Below are positions 1-7,025 of a DNA stretch of 64,000 nt, piece by piece (position 1 is the stretch's first letter; each line of letters starts with the position of its first letter). Source of the DNA: Bin125 sp026705025 (GTDB lineage: Bacteria > Chloroflexota > Dehalococcoidia > Bin125); NCBI GenBank assembly GCA_026705025.1, contig JAPPBN010000026.1, forward strand, positions 124,001-188,000. Reading direction: 5' to 3'. The notes beneath the pieces are model-generated. The model was not told the origin of the DNA, did no database searches, and worked only from the letters and a program-made list of their open reading frames with translations. The translations under genes were made by a program, and so were the position numbers.

Positions 1-527
1 AACACCGTTCGGACGGAGCCGCCGTCGCCCATTCCGGTGACGCCCACGTAACGAGTCAGGCCGTCCTGCTTGAGTCGATGCAGCGTGTCAATGGCGAGCA
101 TCGCGTCGGCCACCGAAACCGAGCGTCGATAGTGGCCCCGCGTCGGCGTAATCGTGTTGTGCAGCTGGAAGAGGTCGACTCGTTCCCGTCGCAGGCGTTC
201 CAGGGACTCGTGGATGCCGCGCTCCACCGCTGCGGGAATGTCGGCCAGATCGTCCTCACTCAGGGCGACCTTCGTCGCCACCAGCATGTCGTGTCCGCGG
301 CCTTGCGGAGCCTCGAGCAACGCGCGGCCCAGATTGCGCTCGGCCGCCCCGTCTCCATAGCTCGGAGCGACGTCGTAGAAGTTGATCCCTTCCGCCATCG
401 CGAAGGTGATCGTCTCGGCAATCTCCTCGTCCGTGGTTTCGCCCCAGACGTGCCCAATCCCGCCGCCGCCCAGACCGATCTCGGAAACGACCAGCCCTGT
501 CCGTCCCAACTTGCGGTATCGCATCAT
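1..527 (-). CDS. Aldo/keto reductase, truncated by the window edge
   Basis: NAD(P)H-dependent oxidoreductase of the aldo/keto reductase family. The carboxy-terminal part lies outside the window; about 175 residues are visible. Translation from the ATG at 527 (or the adjacent ATG at 524) begins MMRYRKLGRTGL and continues into the GLGGGGIGHVWG segment. The family catalytic residues are recognisable: Asp and Tyr in FYDVAPSYG, Lys in VATKVAL, and His in LFQLHNT. A GGAG ribosome site lies at 537-540, about 9 bases ahead of the first ATG. The gene is transcribed away from the neighbour that starts at 623. The substrate cannot be told from sequence; other YajO/IolS-like reductases look the same. Confidence 0.85.
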   Translation of the reverse strand, partial: MMRYRKLGRTGLVVSEIGLGGGGIGHVWGETTDEEIAETITFAMAEGINFYDVAPSYGDGAAERNLGRALLEAPQGRGHDMLVATKVALSEDDLADIPAAVERGIHESLERLRRERVDLFQLHNTITPTRGHYRRSVSVADAMLAIDTLHRLKQDGLTRYVGVTGMGDGGSVRTV

Positions 528-610
528 CGCCAGTCACTCCCTCTCGGCCGCTCCCGTTCAGCCCGTTCCGGTGAGGCTACCCGCGCTTCGGGCTACGGGC
601 AGTCGCGAGG

Positions 611-616
611 TAGAGT
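611..616 (+). promoter_or_regulatory. Candidate -10 element of a leaderless gene (TAGAGT)
   Basis: TAGAGT ends six bases before the ATG at 623, so transcription would start at or next to the start codon. No clear -35 hexamer is seen. The same TANNNT plus 6-7 bases plus start arrangement recurs at nine other genes in this window. Confidence 0.45.
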
Positions 617-622
617 CTCTGC

Positions 623-1306
623 ATGCCCAGACCATCACATCTCACCACGTGGCCGAGCCTGGCCGAGTTACCGTCCCTCTACCCCGACGCTCGCAACCGG
701 ATCAATCGCGGCCCCTACATGTATCGCGCAGGCAAGACGTGGCCGCTTCCCTCTCGGGTCGACACAGCGAACCGGATCGCAGTCCTCGCAGTCGGCAGCA
801 ACGCGTACCCCCGACAATTGTCGGACAAGCTGTCTGGAACGCCGGCGGATCTGCAGGGAATCCCGACCGTACCGGCGATTCTGTCCGATCTCGATGTGGC
901 CTATTGCCCCGTCCGCTCGCGCAATGGGTACGTCCCGGTCACGTTGACGTCGCGGCCGGGCGCGGTCTGCCTCACCTGGCTTCAATGGCTCACCCTCGAA
1001 CAGCTCAACCTGATCTCGTCGACCGAGGGGTCGCGATATGCACTGGTCGGAGGCTCGTCATTGGCGCAGTCTGCAATCATTCCGGCTCATCTGCGCCGCC
1101 CGGCCGCGATCTACGCATGGTGGTTCGACTCCCTGCTGCGCCGCGACGGCTTCACCGTCTGGCTGGATGTCTACCGACGAGGAATCGAGCCGGATCTTGA
1201 TCGGTTGGAGTCGAAGGAAAATGAGCTGCCGAGCGATTGGATCGAGGTACCCCGGACAGCCGAACATCACGCGATATCACAAGAAATTATGAGCGAAATC
1301 TGTTAG
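623..1306 (+). CDS. Uncharacterised protein, possibly of the gamma-glutamylcyclotransferase-like fold
   Basis: This 227-residue soluble protein has no signal peptide or membrane segment. I do not recognise a named family. The segment VLAVGSNAYPRQLSDKL near residues 53-69 resembles the GSN substrate loop of AIG2/gamma-glutamylcyclotransferase-like proteins. A WLTLEQLNLISSTEG segment follows that could match the later part of that fold, but the catalytic glutamate is not convincingly placed, so the assignment is weak. The ATG at 623 is supported by a TAGAGT element six bases upstream; no strong ribosome site is present. The gene lies 35 bases ahead of gyrA on the same strand. Confidence 0.5.
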   Translation: MPRPSHLTTWPSLAELPSLYPDARNRINRGPYMYRAGKTWPLPSRVDTANRIAVLAVGSNAYPRQLSDKLSGTPADLQGIPTVPAILSDLDVAYCPVRSRNGYVPVTLTSRPGAVCLTWLQWLTLEQLNLISSTEGSRYALVGGSSLAQSAIIPAHLRRPAAIYAWWFDSLLRRDGFTVWLDVYRRGIEPDLDRLESKENELPSDWIEVPRTAEHHAISQEIMSEIC

Positions 1307-1312
1307 CATAAT
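1287..1312 (+). promoter_or_regulatory. AT-rich inverted repeat ahead of gyrA, possible promoter or operator
   Basis: ATTATG (1287-1292) and CATAAT (1307-1312) form a 6-bp inverted repeat within an AT-rich stretch between the end of the upstream gene and the gyrA start. CATAAT also fits a -10 hexamer. No good -35 at standard spacing was found. Confidence 0.25.
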
Positions 1313-1341
1313 GAGCACAACACCATCGCTGGAGCCCACGC

Positions 1342-3810
1342 TTGGTTACTGAACAGACGGCGCCGGAGCAGCCCATCCGTACCCTCGTCGAGGAGATGAG
1401 TTCCTCATATCTCGATTACGCGATGAGCGTGATCGTCTCGCGCGCCCTACCGGATGTGCGTGACGGGCTGAAGCCGGTCCAGCGACGCATTCTTTATGCA
1501 ATGGACGATCTCGGCATGCGGGCCAATCAACCGCATCGTAAGTCCGCTCGTATTGTTGGCGAAGTGCTTGGTAAGTATCATCCACACTCCGACCAACCCG
1601 TATATGACGCAATGGTACGTATGGCGCAAGACTTTTCCCTGCGTCATACGTTGGTAGATGGTCAGGGAAACTTTGGATCAATTGATAACGATCCGCCCGC
1701 TGCCATGCGTTATACGGAAGCGCGGCTCTCGCGGATCGCCGAAGAGCTACTTGCCGATTTGGACAAGAACACCGTCGACTTCGCCCCCAACTTCGACGAA
1801 TCGCTCAACGAACCGACCGTGCTCCCCGGCCGGGCGCCCAACCTGCTGCTCAACGGCGCCACCGGCATCGCCGTCGCCATGGCCTGCGACATTCCGCCGC
1901 ACAATCTGGCCGAGCTCGGCGAGGCCGTCAAGACGCTGCTGACCAACGACGCCGCCACGCTGGACGATGTGCTGCAGCACATCCAGGGTCCTGACTTCCC
2001 CACGGCCGGCAGCATCTTCGCCGGCGAAGACCGTGAAGACCTGCGGCGGCTATACGGCACCGGTCGCGGCGGATTCACCGTCCGGGCCCAGCAGCACCTC
2101 GAGGAAACGACCACAGGCAATCGCGTCCAGATCGTCTTTACCGAGATTCCCTACCAGACCAACAAGGTCAGGATCATCGAGCAGATTGCGGCGCAGGTCC
2201 GAGACAAGAAAATCGAGGGCATCCGCGACCTGCGCGACGAGTCCGACCGCCACGGCATGCGGCTCGTGGTCGAACTGACCAGGGACGGCCACTACCAGAC
2301 GATCCTCGCCCAGCTCTACAAGTCGACCGCCCTCCAGGCGCAGTACAGCGGCAACTTCGTCGCGCTCGTCGACGGCCGTCCGCGCACGCTGACGCTCTAC
2401 CAGCTGCTGCGCGAGTTCATTCGTCACCGCCGACAGATCATCACGCGGCGGACGGAGTTCGATCTCGAGAAGGCACGCGATCGGCATCACATCGTCGAAG
2501 GACTGCTCAAGGCGATCGACAGCATCGACGCCATCATCGCCGCGATTCGCGCCGCCGAGTCGGCCGAAGCGGCCCGCGATCGGCTGCAAGAGGATCCATT
2601 CGACCTGTCCCAGCGCCAGGCCCAGGCCGTGCTCGAGATGCAGCTCCGCCGCCTCGCCCAGCTTGAGCGGACCAAGCTCGAAGAAGAGTTCCAGGAGCTC
2701 ACCGAGACGATCGAATACCTCGAGGGTCTGCTCGCCGATGAGAAGAAGATTGACGGACTGATCGCCGAGGACATGGACGAACTGGTCGAGACCTACGGCG
2801 AAGATCGCAAGTCGCGGGTGATCGAACGCTCGGTCGACAACTTCAGCCCGGCCGACCTCGTGCCGCACCAGTCCTCGGTCGTCACGCTCACTCGTCACGG
2901 CTACATCAAGCGCCAGCCGGTCGACGCCTTCCGCTCGCAGCGACGCGGCGGCAAGGGAGTCAAGGGCATCGAGCGCAAGAACGGCACCACGTCGGTCGAG
3001 GCCCCGCACCGACTGATCGCCTGCGACACACACGACCACCTGCTGATGTTCACCTCGCGCGGCCGCGTCTACGGCCTCCAGGCTCACGAGGTCGAAGCCC
3101 GCTCCCGCGAATGGCGAGGACTCCCCGTGCGCAACGTCGTTGAGCTCCAGCTCGACGAGCAAGTCACCACGATCATCCCCGTCGAATCCTTCGAGGACGA
3201 CTACATCATCCTCGGCACCAAGCATGGTGAAGTGAAGAAGACCCGGCTTTCAAACTTCAGGAAAGTACGGCGCAGCGGGCTGCTTGCATTCAATCTCCGA
3301 GACGACGATGAGCTGGTCGAGGCCGCCTTCGCCCATGCAGGCGACGATGTGATCGTCACGGCCACCGACGGCCGCACGGTTCGCTTCGCCGTCAACGCCC
3401 TGCGCGAAGCCTCTCGGACCAGCGGCGGCGTTCGAGGCATCAACGTCGAGCAAGAGACCCTGATCGGCCTACAGACTGTCGAGCCGGCGTCAGAAATCCT
3501 CACAGTCACCGCCGTCGGCTTCGGCAAGCGCACTCCCGAGTCCGAATACCCGACCAAGGGCCGAGGCGGCAAGGGCCTCAGTGGACACCGAGTCTCCGGC
3601 GAAACCGGCCCAGTCGTCGGCATGGCCGTAGTCCGAGGCGACGAGGAGCTGGTCGTCATCTCCGCCGGAGGAAAAATCCTCCGCACCGAAGTCCAACAAA
3701 TCCGCCAGGTTGGCAGATCCTCCAAGGGCGTCAAAGTCATGTCCTCCGAAGAAGGAATCGCCGCCATCGCCGTCGTCGACACCAGCCGAGAGTTCGGCCA
3801 ACGGACCTAG
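1342..3810 (+). CDS. gyrA: DNA gyrase subunit A
   Basis: Catalytic DNA-cleaving subunit of gyrase (822 aa), a type IIA topoisomerase that introduces negative supercoils with GyrB. The TTG start is supported by GGAG at 1331-1334. The breakage-reunion domain covers roughly residues 10-500, with the active-site tyrosine in AAMRYTEARL at about Tyr124. The C-terminal beta-pinwheel carries the gyrase-specific box QRRGGKG at residue 533, which argues against topoisomerase IV. The quinolone region reads HPHSDQ at residues 80-85 where most GyrA proteins have HPHGDS. The first 130 codons or so are clearly less GC-rich and use different synonymous codons from the rest of the gene. No gyrB is in the window. 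Confidence 0.97.
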   Translation: MVTEQTAPEQPIRTLVEEMSSSYLDYAMSVIVSRALPDVRDGLKPVQRRILYAMDDLGMRANQPHRKSARIVGEVLGKYHPHSDQPVYDAMVRMAQDFSLRHTLVDGQGNFGSIDNDPPAAMRYTEARLSRIAEELLADLDKNTVDFAPNFDESLNEPTVLPGRAPNLLLNGATGIAVAMACDIPPHNLAELGEAVKTLLTNDAATLDDVLQHIQGPDFPTAGSIFAGEDREDLRRLYGTGRGGFTVRAQQHLEETTTGNRVQIVFTEIPYQTNKVRIIEQIAAQVRDKKIEGIRDLRDESDRHGMRLVVELTRDGHYQTILAQLYKSTALQAQYSGNFVALVDGRPRTLTLYQLLREFIRHRRQIITRRTEFDLEKARDRHHIVEGLLKAIDSIDAIIAAIRAAESAEAARDRLQEDPFDLSQRQAQAVLEMQLRRLAQLERTKLEEEFQELTETIEYLEGLLADEKKIDGLIAEDMDELVETYGEDRKSRVIERSVDNFSPADLVPHQSSVVTLTRHGYIKRQPVDAFRSQRRGGKGVKGIERKNGTTSVEAPHRLIACDTHDHLLMFTSRGRVYGLQAHEVEARSREWRGLPVRNVVELQLDEQVTTIIPVESFEDDYIILGTKHGEVKKTRLSNFRKVRRSGLLAFNLRDDDELVEAAFAHAGDDVIVTATDGRTVRFAVNALREASRTSGGVRGINVEQETLIGLQTVEPASEILTVTAVGFGKRTPESEYPTKGRGGKGLSGHRVSGETGPVVGMAVVRGDEELVVISAGGKILRTEVQQIRQVGRSSKGVKVMSSEEGIAAIAVVDTSREFGQRT

Positions 3811-3907
3811 CCACCTTCACGCTGATTCCGAGTGCTCCCGCTCCCCCTCGCAGGCGGTGCGGCCGAAGGCTGAGCGGGTTCGGCTCCTTTGTCCCGTTCC
3901 CAATAGC

Positions 3908-3936
3908 TTGCCATCATTCCATTGACGGCATACTCT
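3908..3936 (+). promoter_or_regulatory. Candidate promoter of the higBA pair (TTGCCA-17-TACTCT)
   Basis: TTGCCA (3908-3913) and TACTCT (3931-3936) are spaced by 17 bases, and TACTCT ends six bases before the ATG at 3943. This predicts a leaderless transcript. It is the best -35/-10 pair among the leaderless candidates. Confidence 0.5.
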
Positions 3937-3942
3937 CGACGT

Positions 3943-4302
3943 ATGGAATGGGAGGTGGAGTACACCGATGAGTTCGAGCATTGGTGGCTCCAACTCTTGG
4001 TTGGTCAGCAGGAAGATGTCGGTATGCGCGTGGAAATGCTGCGTAGGCAGGGGCCCAACCTTCCGTTTCCGCATTCTTCGAGTATTCGGACATCGCGGCA
4101 CGGGAGAATGCGCGAACTGAGAGTGCAGAGCGGTGGCAGGCCCATCAGGGTGTTCTATGCGTTCGATCCCCGCAGGACCTCGATTCTGTTGATTGGCGGA
4201 GACAAGACGGGCAACGACCGATTCTATGAAGAATTCGTACCGTTGGCTGACAGGCTCTATGACGAGTACCTGATTGAGCTAAGACGGGAAGGACTGATCT
4301 GA
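3943..4302 (+). CDS. higB: HigB-type toxin, RelE/ParE superfamily
   Basis: Predicted mRNA-interfering toxin of 119 residues, the first gene of a type II toxin-antitoxin pair. The protein starts MEWEVEYTDEFEHWW and contains SRHGRMRELRV, RVFYAFDP and LLIGGDKTG, which match the phage-derived Gp49-like/HigB family closely along its length. The ATG at 3943 is preferred to an upstream TTG because the family begins here and a promoter-like TACTCT sits six bases upstream. The TGA shares one base with the ATG of the downstream antitoxin. Toxin-first order is typical of HigBA. Whether it cleaves ribosome-bound mRNA is a family inference. Confidence 0.88.
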   Translation: MEWEVEYTDEFEHWWLQLLVGQQEDVGMRVEMLRRQGPNLPFPHSSSIRTSRHGRMRELRVQSGGRPIRVFYAFDPRRTSILLIGGDKTGNDRFYEEFVPLADRLYDEYLIELRREGLI

Positions 4303-4640
4303 TGGCTGGCCACCGACCATTCAGTGAGTTGACTCGCGACTGGGAGCCGGAGCGGCTGGAGCGCGTGAGGGAAGGCGCGGATAAGCTGCTCCGCGAAATG
4401 CGGCTGCACGAGTTGCGCCGGGCGCGCGAACTCACCCAGCAGGACCTGGCCGAGAGGTTGCAAGTCAATCAGCCTGCCGTAGCCAAGATGGAACAGCGCG
4501 CCGATGTCTACGTCTCCAGCTTGCGCCACTACATCGAGGCCGTCGGGGGTCGACTGAAGGTCGTCGCCGAGTTTCCCGAAGGCGAGGTGGCGATCACCAA
4601 CTTTTCGGAGGTCGGCCAGGACCCTCCGTCACAGCACTAA
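4302..4640 (+). CDS. higA: HigA-type antitoxin, XRE-family helix-turn-helix
   Basis: Antitoxin and probable autorepressor of 112 residues. The central helix-turn-helix reads LTQQDLAERLQVNQPAVAKMEQR (about residues 46-68), followed by LRHYIEAVGGRLKVVAEF, typical of the XRE antitoxins paired with HigB/Gp49-like toxins. Its ATG overlaps the toxin stop codon by one base, so the two are translationally coupled. It is expected to bind the shared promoter near 3908-3936, alone or with the toxin; that is inference from the family. Confidence 0.88.
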   Translation: MAGHRPFSELTRDWEPERLERVREGADKLLREMRLHELRRARELTQQDLAERLQVNQPAVAKMEQRADVYVSSLRHYIEAVGGRLKVVAEFPEGEVAITNFSEVGQDPPSQH

Positions 4641-5028
4641 ACCGCCGGCTGTTCCCTCCGACACAACCTTCCCCGGACATCGTCAATACCGAACGTGCGT
4701 CCGTATATGATCGGCTGCGCTCGTCAGCGAATAGCCCGTTCGGAAGAACCACTCATGACTTCACCACTTCCTCGGAATCTGCCGGAATGGCCTGCCAACA
4801 CCCGGATCAACACTCACCAAATCGAGCCACATCTAGCGAAATCTGGACAAATCTGGACAAATCGAGACATAACTGCCTCGAATTCCCAGCCCACAGCAGC
4901 AATTCCGCCTGATCGCGCCAGAATTCCGTCGCCATCGCGCCCCTCACGCGATGGCAGCCCGCCGTTCGGACGCGCCGACGCCGTCCGCTACCATCGCCTT
5001 TGAACCAGCGCCAGTCAGGATGGACGCC
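4641..5028 (+). other. Intergenic stretch without a convincing gene
   Basis: No coding frame with family features is seen. A TATGAT hexamer lies at 4706-4711 without a partner -35. A 50-bp run of 10-bp degenerate repeats lies at 4821-4870. The proline- and serine-rich open frame through this stretch has no recognisable motif and I do not call it a gene. Confidence 0.5.
4821..4870 (+). repeat. Five tandem degenerate 10-bp units
   Basis: Five consecutive 10-mers each begin with atc: atcgagccac, atctagcgaa, atctggacaa (twice), atcgagacat. Two units are identical. The 10-bp period matches the helical turn of DNA, so the array could present a protein site repeatedly on one face. Confidence 0.55.
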
Positions 5029-6171
5029 ATGAAATTCGGCATCTTCTACGAAATCTCCGTGCCCCGACCCTGGGAGAACGACATCGAGCATGAGGTCTAT
5101 CACCGCTGCCTGGAGCAGGTGCGGGTCGCCGACGAAATGGGATTCCATTCGGTCTGGGCCGTCGAGCACCACTTCCTCGAGGAGTACTCGCACTGCTCCG
5201 CGCCTGAGCTCTTCCTCACCGCTTGCGCGATGCAGACCAAGCAGATTCGTGTTGGGCACGGGATCGTCGTCTGCGTCCCCCAGTTCAACCACCCGATTCG
5301 GGCAGCCGAACGCGCCGCGGTGCTCGACATCCTCTCCGATGGCCGGCTCGAGTTCGGCACCGGACGCTCGGCCACCTGGACCGAGCTGGGCGGCATGGAC
5401 GCCAACCCGGATGAGACCAAGGAAACCTGGGACGAGTACACGCGCACGATCCCGCAGATGTGGACGAACGAGCGCTACGGCTACGAGGGCCGCGCCTTCC
5501 GCATGCCGACCCGCGCCGTGCTGCCCAAGCCCTACCAGAAGCCGCATCCGCCGATGTGGGTCGCCGTTTCCTCGCCCGGCACCGAGATCGATGCCGCCGA
5601 GCGCGGCATGGGCTCGCTCGGCTTGACCTTCGGCGGCTTCGCCGAGCAGGAGGAGAAGGTCGATCGCTATCGCAGCCGCATCCGCGACTGCGAACCGGCC
5701 GGCCTGTTCGTCAACGAGCGCGTCGCCACTGTCAACTTCCTCTACTGCCACCCCGATAACGAGACCGGGATCAAGGTCGGCAGTCGCCTGACCGGCTCCT
5801 TCGGCTACCTCGCCGCGCAGCTCCTGCCCGTCCGCGAGGTCCACCCGACCCGCAGCTACCCGAATCCCGGTCTGCTCGCCGCGACACGTCAGCAGGCGGC
5901 GCAGAACCCCGGCGAGGGCGTCTCCGCGCCCGAGGGGGTCTGCATCGGCAACCCCGACCGGCTGGTCGAAGAGATCAAGAAGTGGGAATCCTGCGGCGTC
6001 GACCAGATCAACTTCCTGCTCAACGCGCTGGAGACGATCCCGCAGGAGCAGGTGCTCGACAGTCTGCGCCTGTTTGGCGAGCAGGTCATGCCCCACTTCG
6101 TCGACGACAAGCCGGCGACCACCTCCGAACCGCGCGAGCTCGCCGCAACGGCCGCCGCCGGCGGAGACTAG
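5029..6171 (+). CDS. LLM-class flavin-dependent monooxygenase
   Basis: Bacterial-luciferase-like oxidoreductase of 380 residues with a TIM-barrel fold, using reduced FMN or F420. The start MKFGIFYEISV at 5029 has AGGA eight bases upstream and matches the usual family N-terminus; an ATG nine bases earlier is possible. Family landmarks include FHSVWAVEHHFLEEYS (near residues 40-55), RVGHGIVVCVPQFNHPIRAAER, LEFGTGRSATWTELGG and HPPMWVAVSSPGTE. It is followed at 48 bases by an acetoacetate-decarboxylase-like gene and then by a haloacetate-dehalogenase-like gene on the same strand, suggesting one catabolic unit. The substrate is unknown. Confidence 0.88.
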   Translation: MKFGIFYEISVPRPWENDIEHEVYHRCLEQVRVADEMGFHSVWAVEHHFLEEYSHCSAPELFLTACAMQTKQIRVGHGIVVCVPQFNHPIRAAERAAVLDILSDGRLEFGTGRSATWTELGGMDANPDETKETWDEYTRTIPQMWTNERYGYEGRAFRMPTRAVLPKPYQKPHPPMWVAVSSPGTEIDAAERGMGSLGLTFGGFAEQEEKVDRYRSRIRDCEPAGLFVNERVATVNFLYCHPDNETGIKVGSRLTGSFGYLAAQLLPVREVHPTRSYPNPGLLAATRQQAAQNPGEGVSAPEGVCIGNPDRLVEEIKKWESCGVDQINFLLNALETIPQEQVLDSLRLFGEQVMPHFVDDKPATTSEPRELAATAAAGGD

Positions 6172-6219
6172 TCGCACCAACGCCGGCGCGGCACGACACG
6201 TCGCAATGAAAGGCTGCTG

Positions 6220-6969
6220 ATGCCAATCAACGGCAATGCCGACCCTGCTCTGCTGACCCGATACGCACCGACCATGTCGAGCCTCGACACGGAGTCGCTG
6301 ACGCTGCCGGATGTCAAGGTGCTCCAGGTCATCTACGAGATCGACGACGCCGTGATGGCGGAACTGTTGCCGCCAGCGCTGCATCCGACGATTCCGCCCA
6401 CGATGCACGTGATCGGTCTGCGCGCAGACGACGGCCCGTTGGGCGCGTTTACTGTCGCGATTGTGAGAGTCGGTTGCCGGGCCGCCGTCCGGCCGCGCGG
6501 TCTGCCGACCCGCGCCGTCTGCACAGAAGGCGAAGCGGCCACTGCGTTTGAGGAGCGCTGGGGGTTCCCGATCACCGTCGGCGAACCGGTCCTGCGCGAG
6601 CGCTATGACCGACAGTCGATCGAGGTCAACGACGGCAATGTGACCGTGCTCTCCGCCCAGCTCGTCGACCCGGTCCCGATTGGCAACGGCGACCTGCTCT
6701 ACACGGCCGGAATGCACGTTGCCAACGTCGAACGCGACGGAGAAACGAAGCCCTGGTTGGTGCAGGTCGACCCTGATTTCGAAGTCAGCCGCGCCGACCG
6801 TGGGAGCGCGCAGATCGACGCCTTCGACAGCAACTTCTGGGACGCGCCCGACCTGCGTCCCGTGTATCCGATCGTCGCCAGCTACACCACGGCCAACATC
6901 ACCTTGCCGAAGATTCGCTACATCTGCGACCCAATGCAGCCGGCGATCAGCGGCACGGTTGCCCTGTAA
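6220..6969 (+). CDS. Acetoacetate-decarboxylase-fold protein lacking the expected catalytic lysine
   Basis: This 249-residue protein resembles the acetoacetate decarboxylase family: LLPPALHPTIPPTMHV, GAFTVAIVRVGCRAAVRPRG and a FEERWGFPITVGEP segment. In true decarboxylases the stretch after WG(F/Y)P carries a Lys-Lys pair, one of which forms the Schiff base; here it reads Ile-Thr. Schiff-base decarboxylation at that position is therefore unlikely, and another reaction (aldol, dehydration or lyase type, as proposed for some family outliers) may apply. AAAGG lies just ahead of the ATG. It is the middle gene of the flavin monooxygenase/dehalogenase group. Confidence 0.65.
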   Translation: MPINGNADPALLTRYAPTMSSLDTESLTLPDVKVLQVIYEIDDAVMAELLPPALHPTIPPTMHVIGLRADDGPLGAFTVAIVRVGCRAAVRPRGLPTRAVCTEGEAATAFEERWGFPITVGEPVLRERYDRQSIEVNDGNVTVLSAQLVDPVPIGNGDLLYTAGMHVANVERDGETKPWLVQVDPDFEVSRADRGSAQIDAFDSNFWDAPDLRPVYPIVASYTTANITLPKIRYICDPMQPAISGTVAL

Positions 6970-6978
6970 CGAGAGTTC

Positions 6979-7005
6979 ATCTCCCCCCGCGCAGCGGGGG
7001 GAGAT
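6979..7005. repeat. GC-rich perfect hairpin (12-bp arms)
   Basis: atctccccccgc and gcggggggagat form perfect 12-bp arms around a 3-base loop, between the stop at 6969 and the next start at 7026. There is no T tract. It resembles dispersed palindromes elsewhere in the window (notably 49491-49510, which has a similar gcgcag core). It may be a REP-like element, or may stabilise or terminate the upstream transcript. Confidence 0.6.
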
Positions 7006-7025
7006 GCCGAAGGCAGAGGGGGGCC

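Noticed and set aside
2050..3225. A 391-codon antisense frame within gyrA
   Set aside because: It mirrors gyrA codons and has no family features.
4695..5003. A 102-codon frame in the gap before the monooxygenase gene
   Set aside because: Low-complexity Pro/Ser/Arg content, and it overlaps the tandem 10-bp repeats; no supporting motif.
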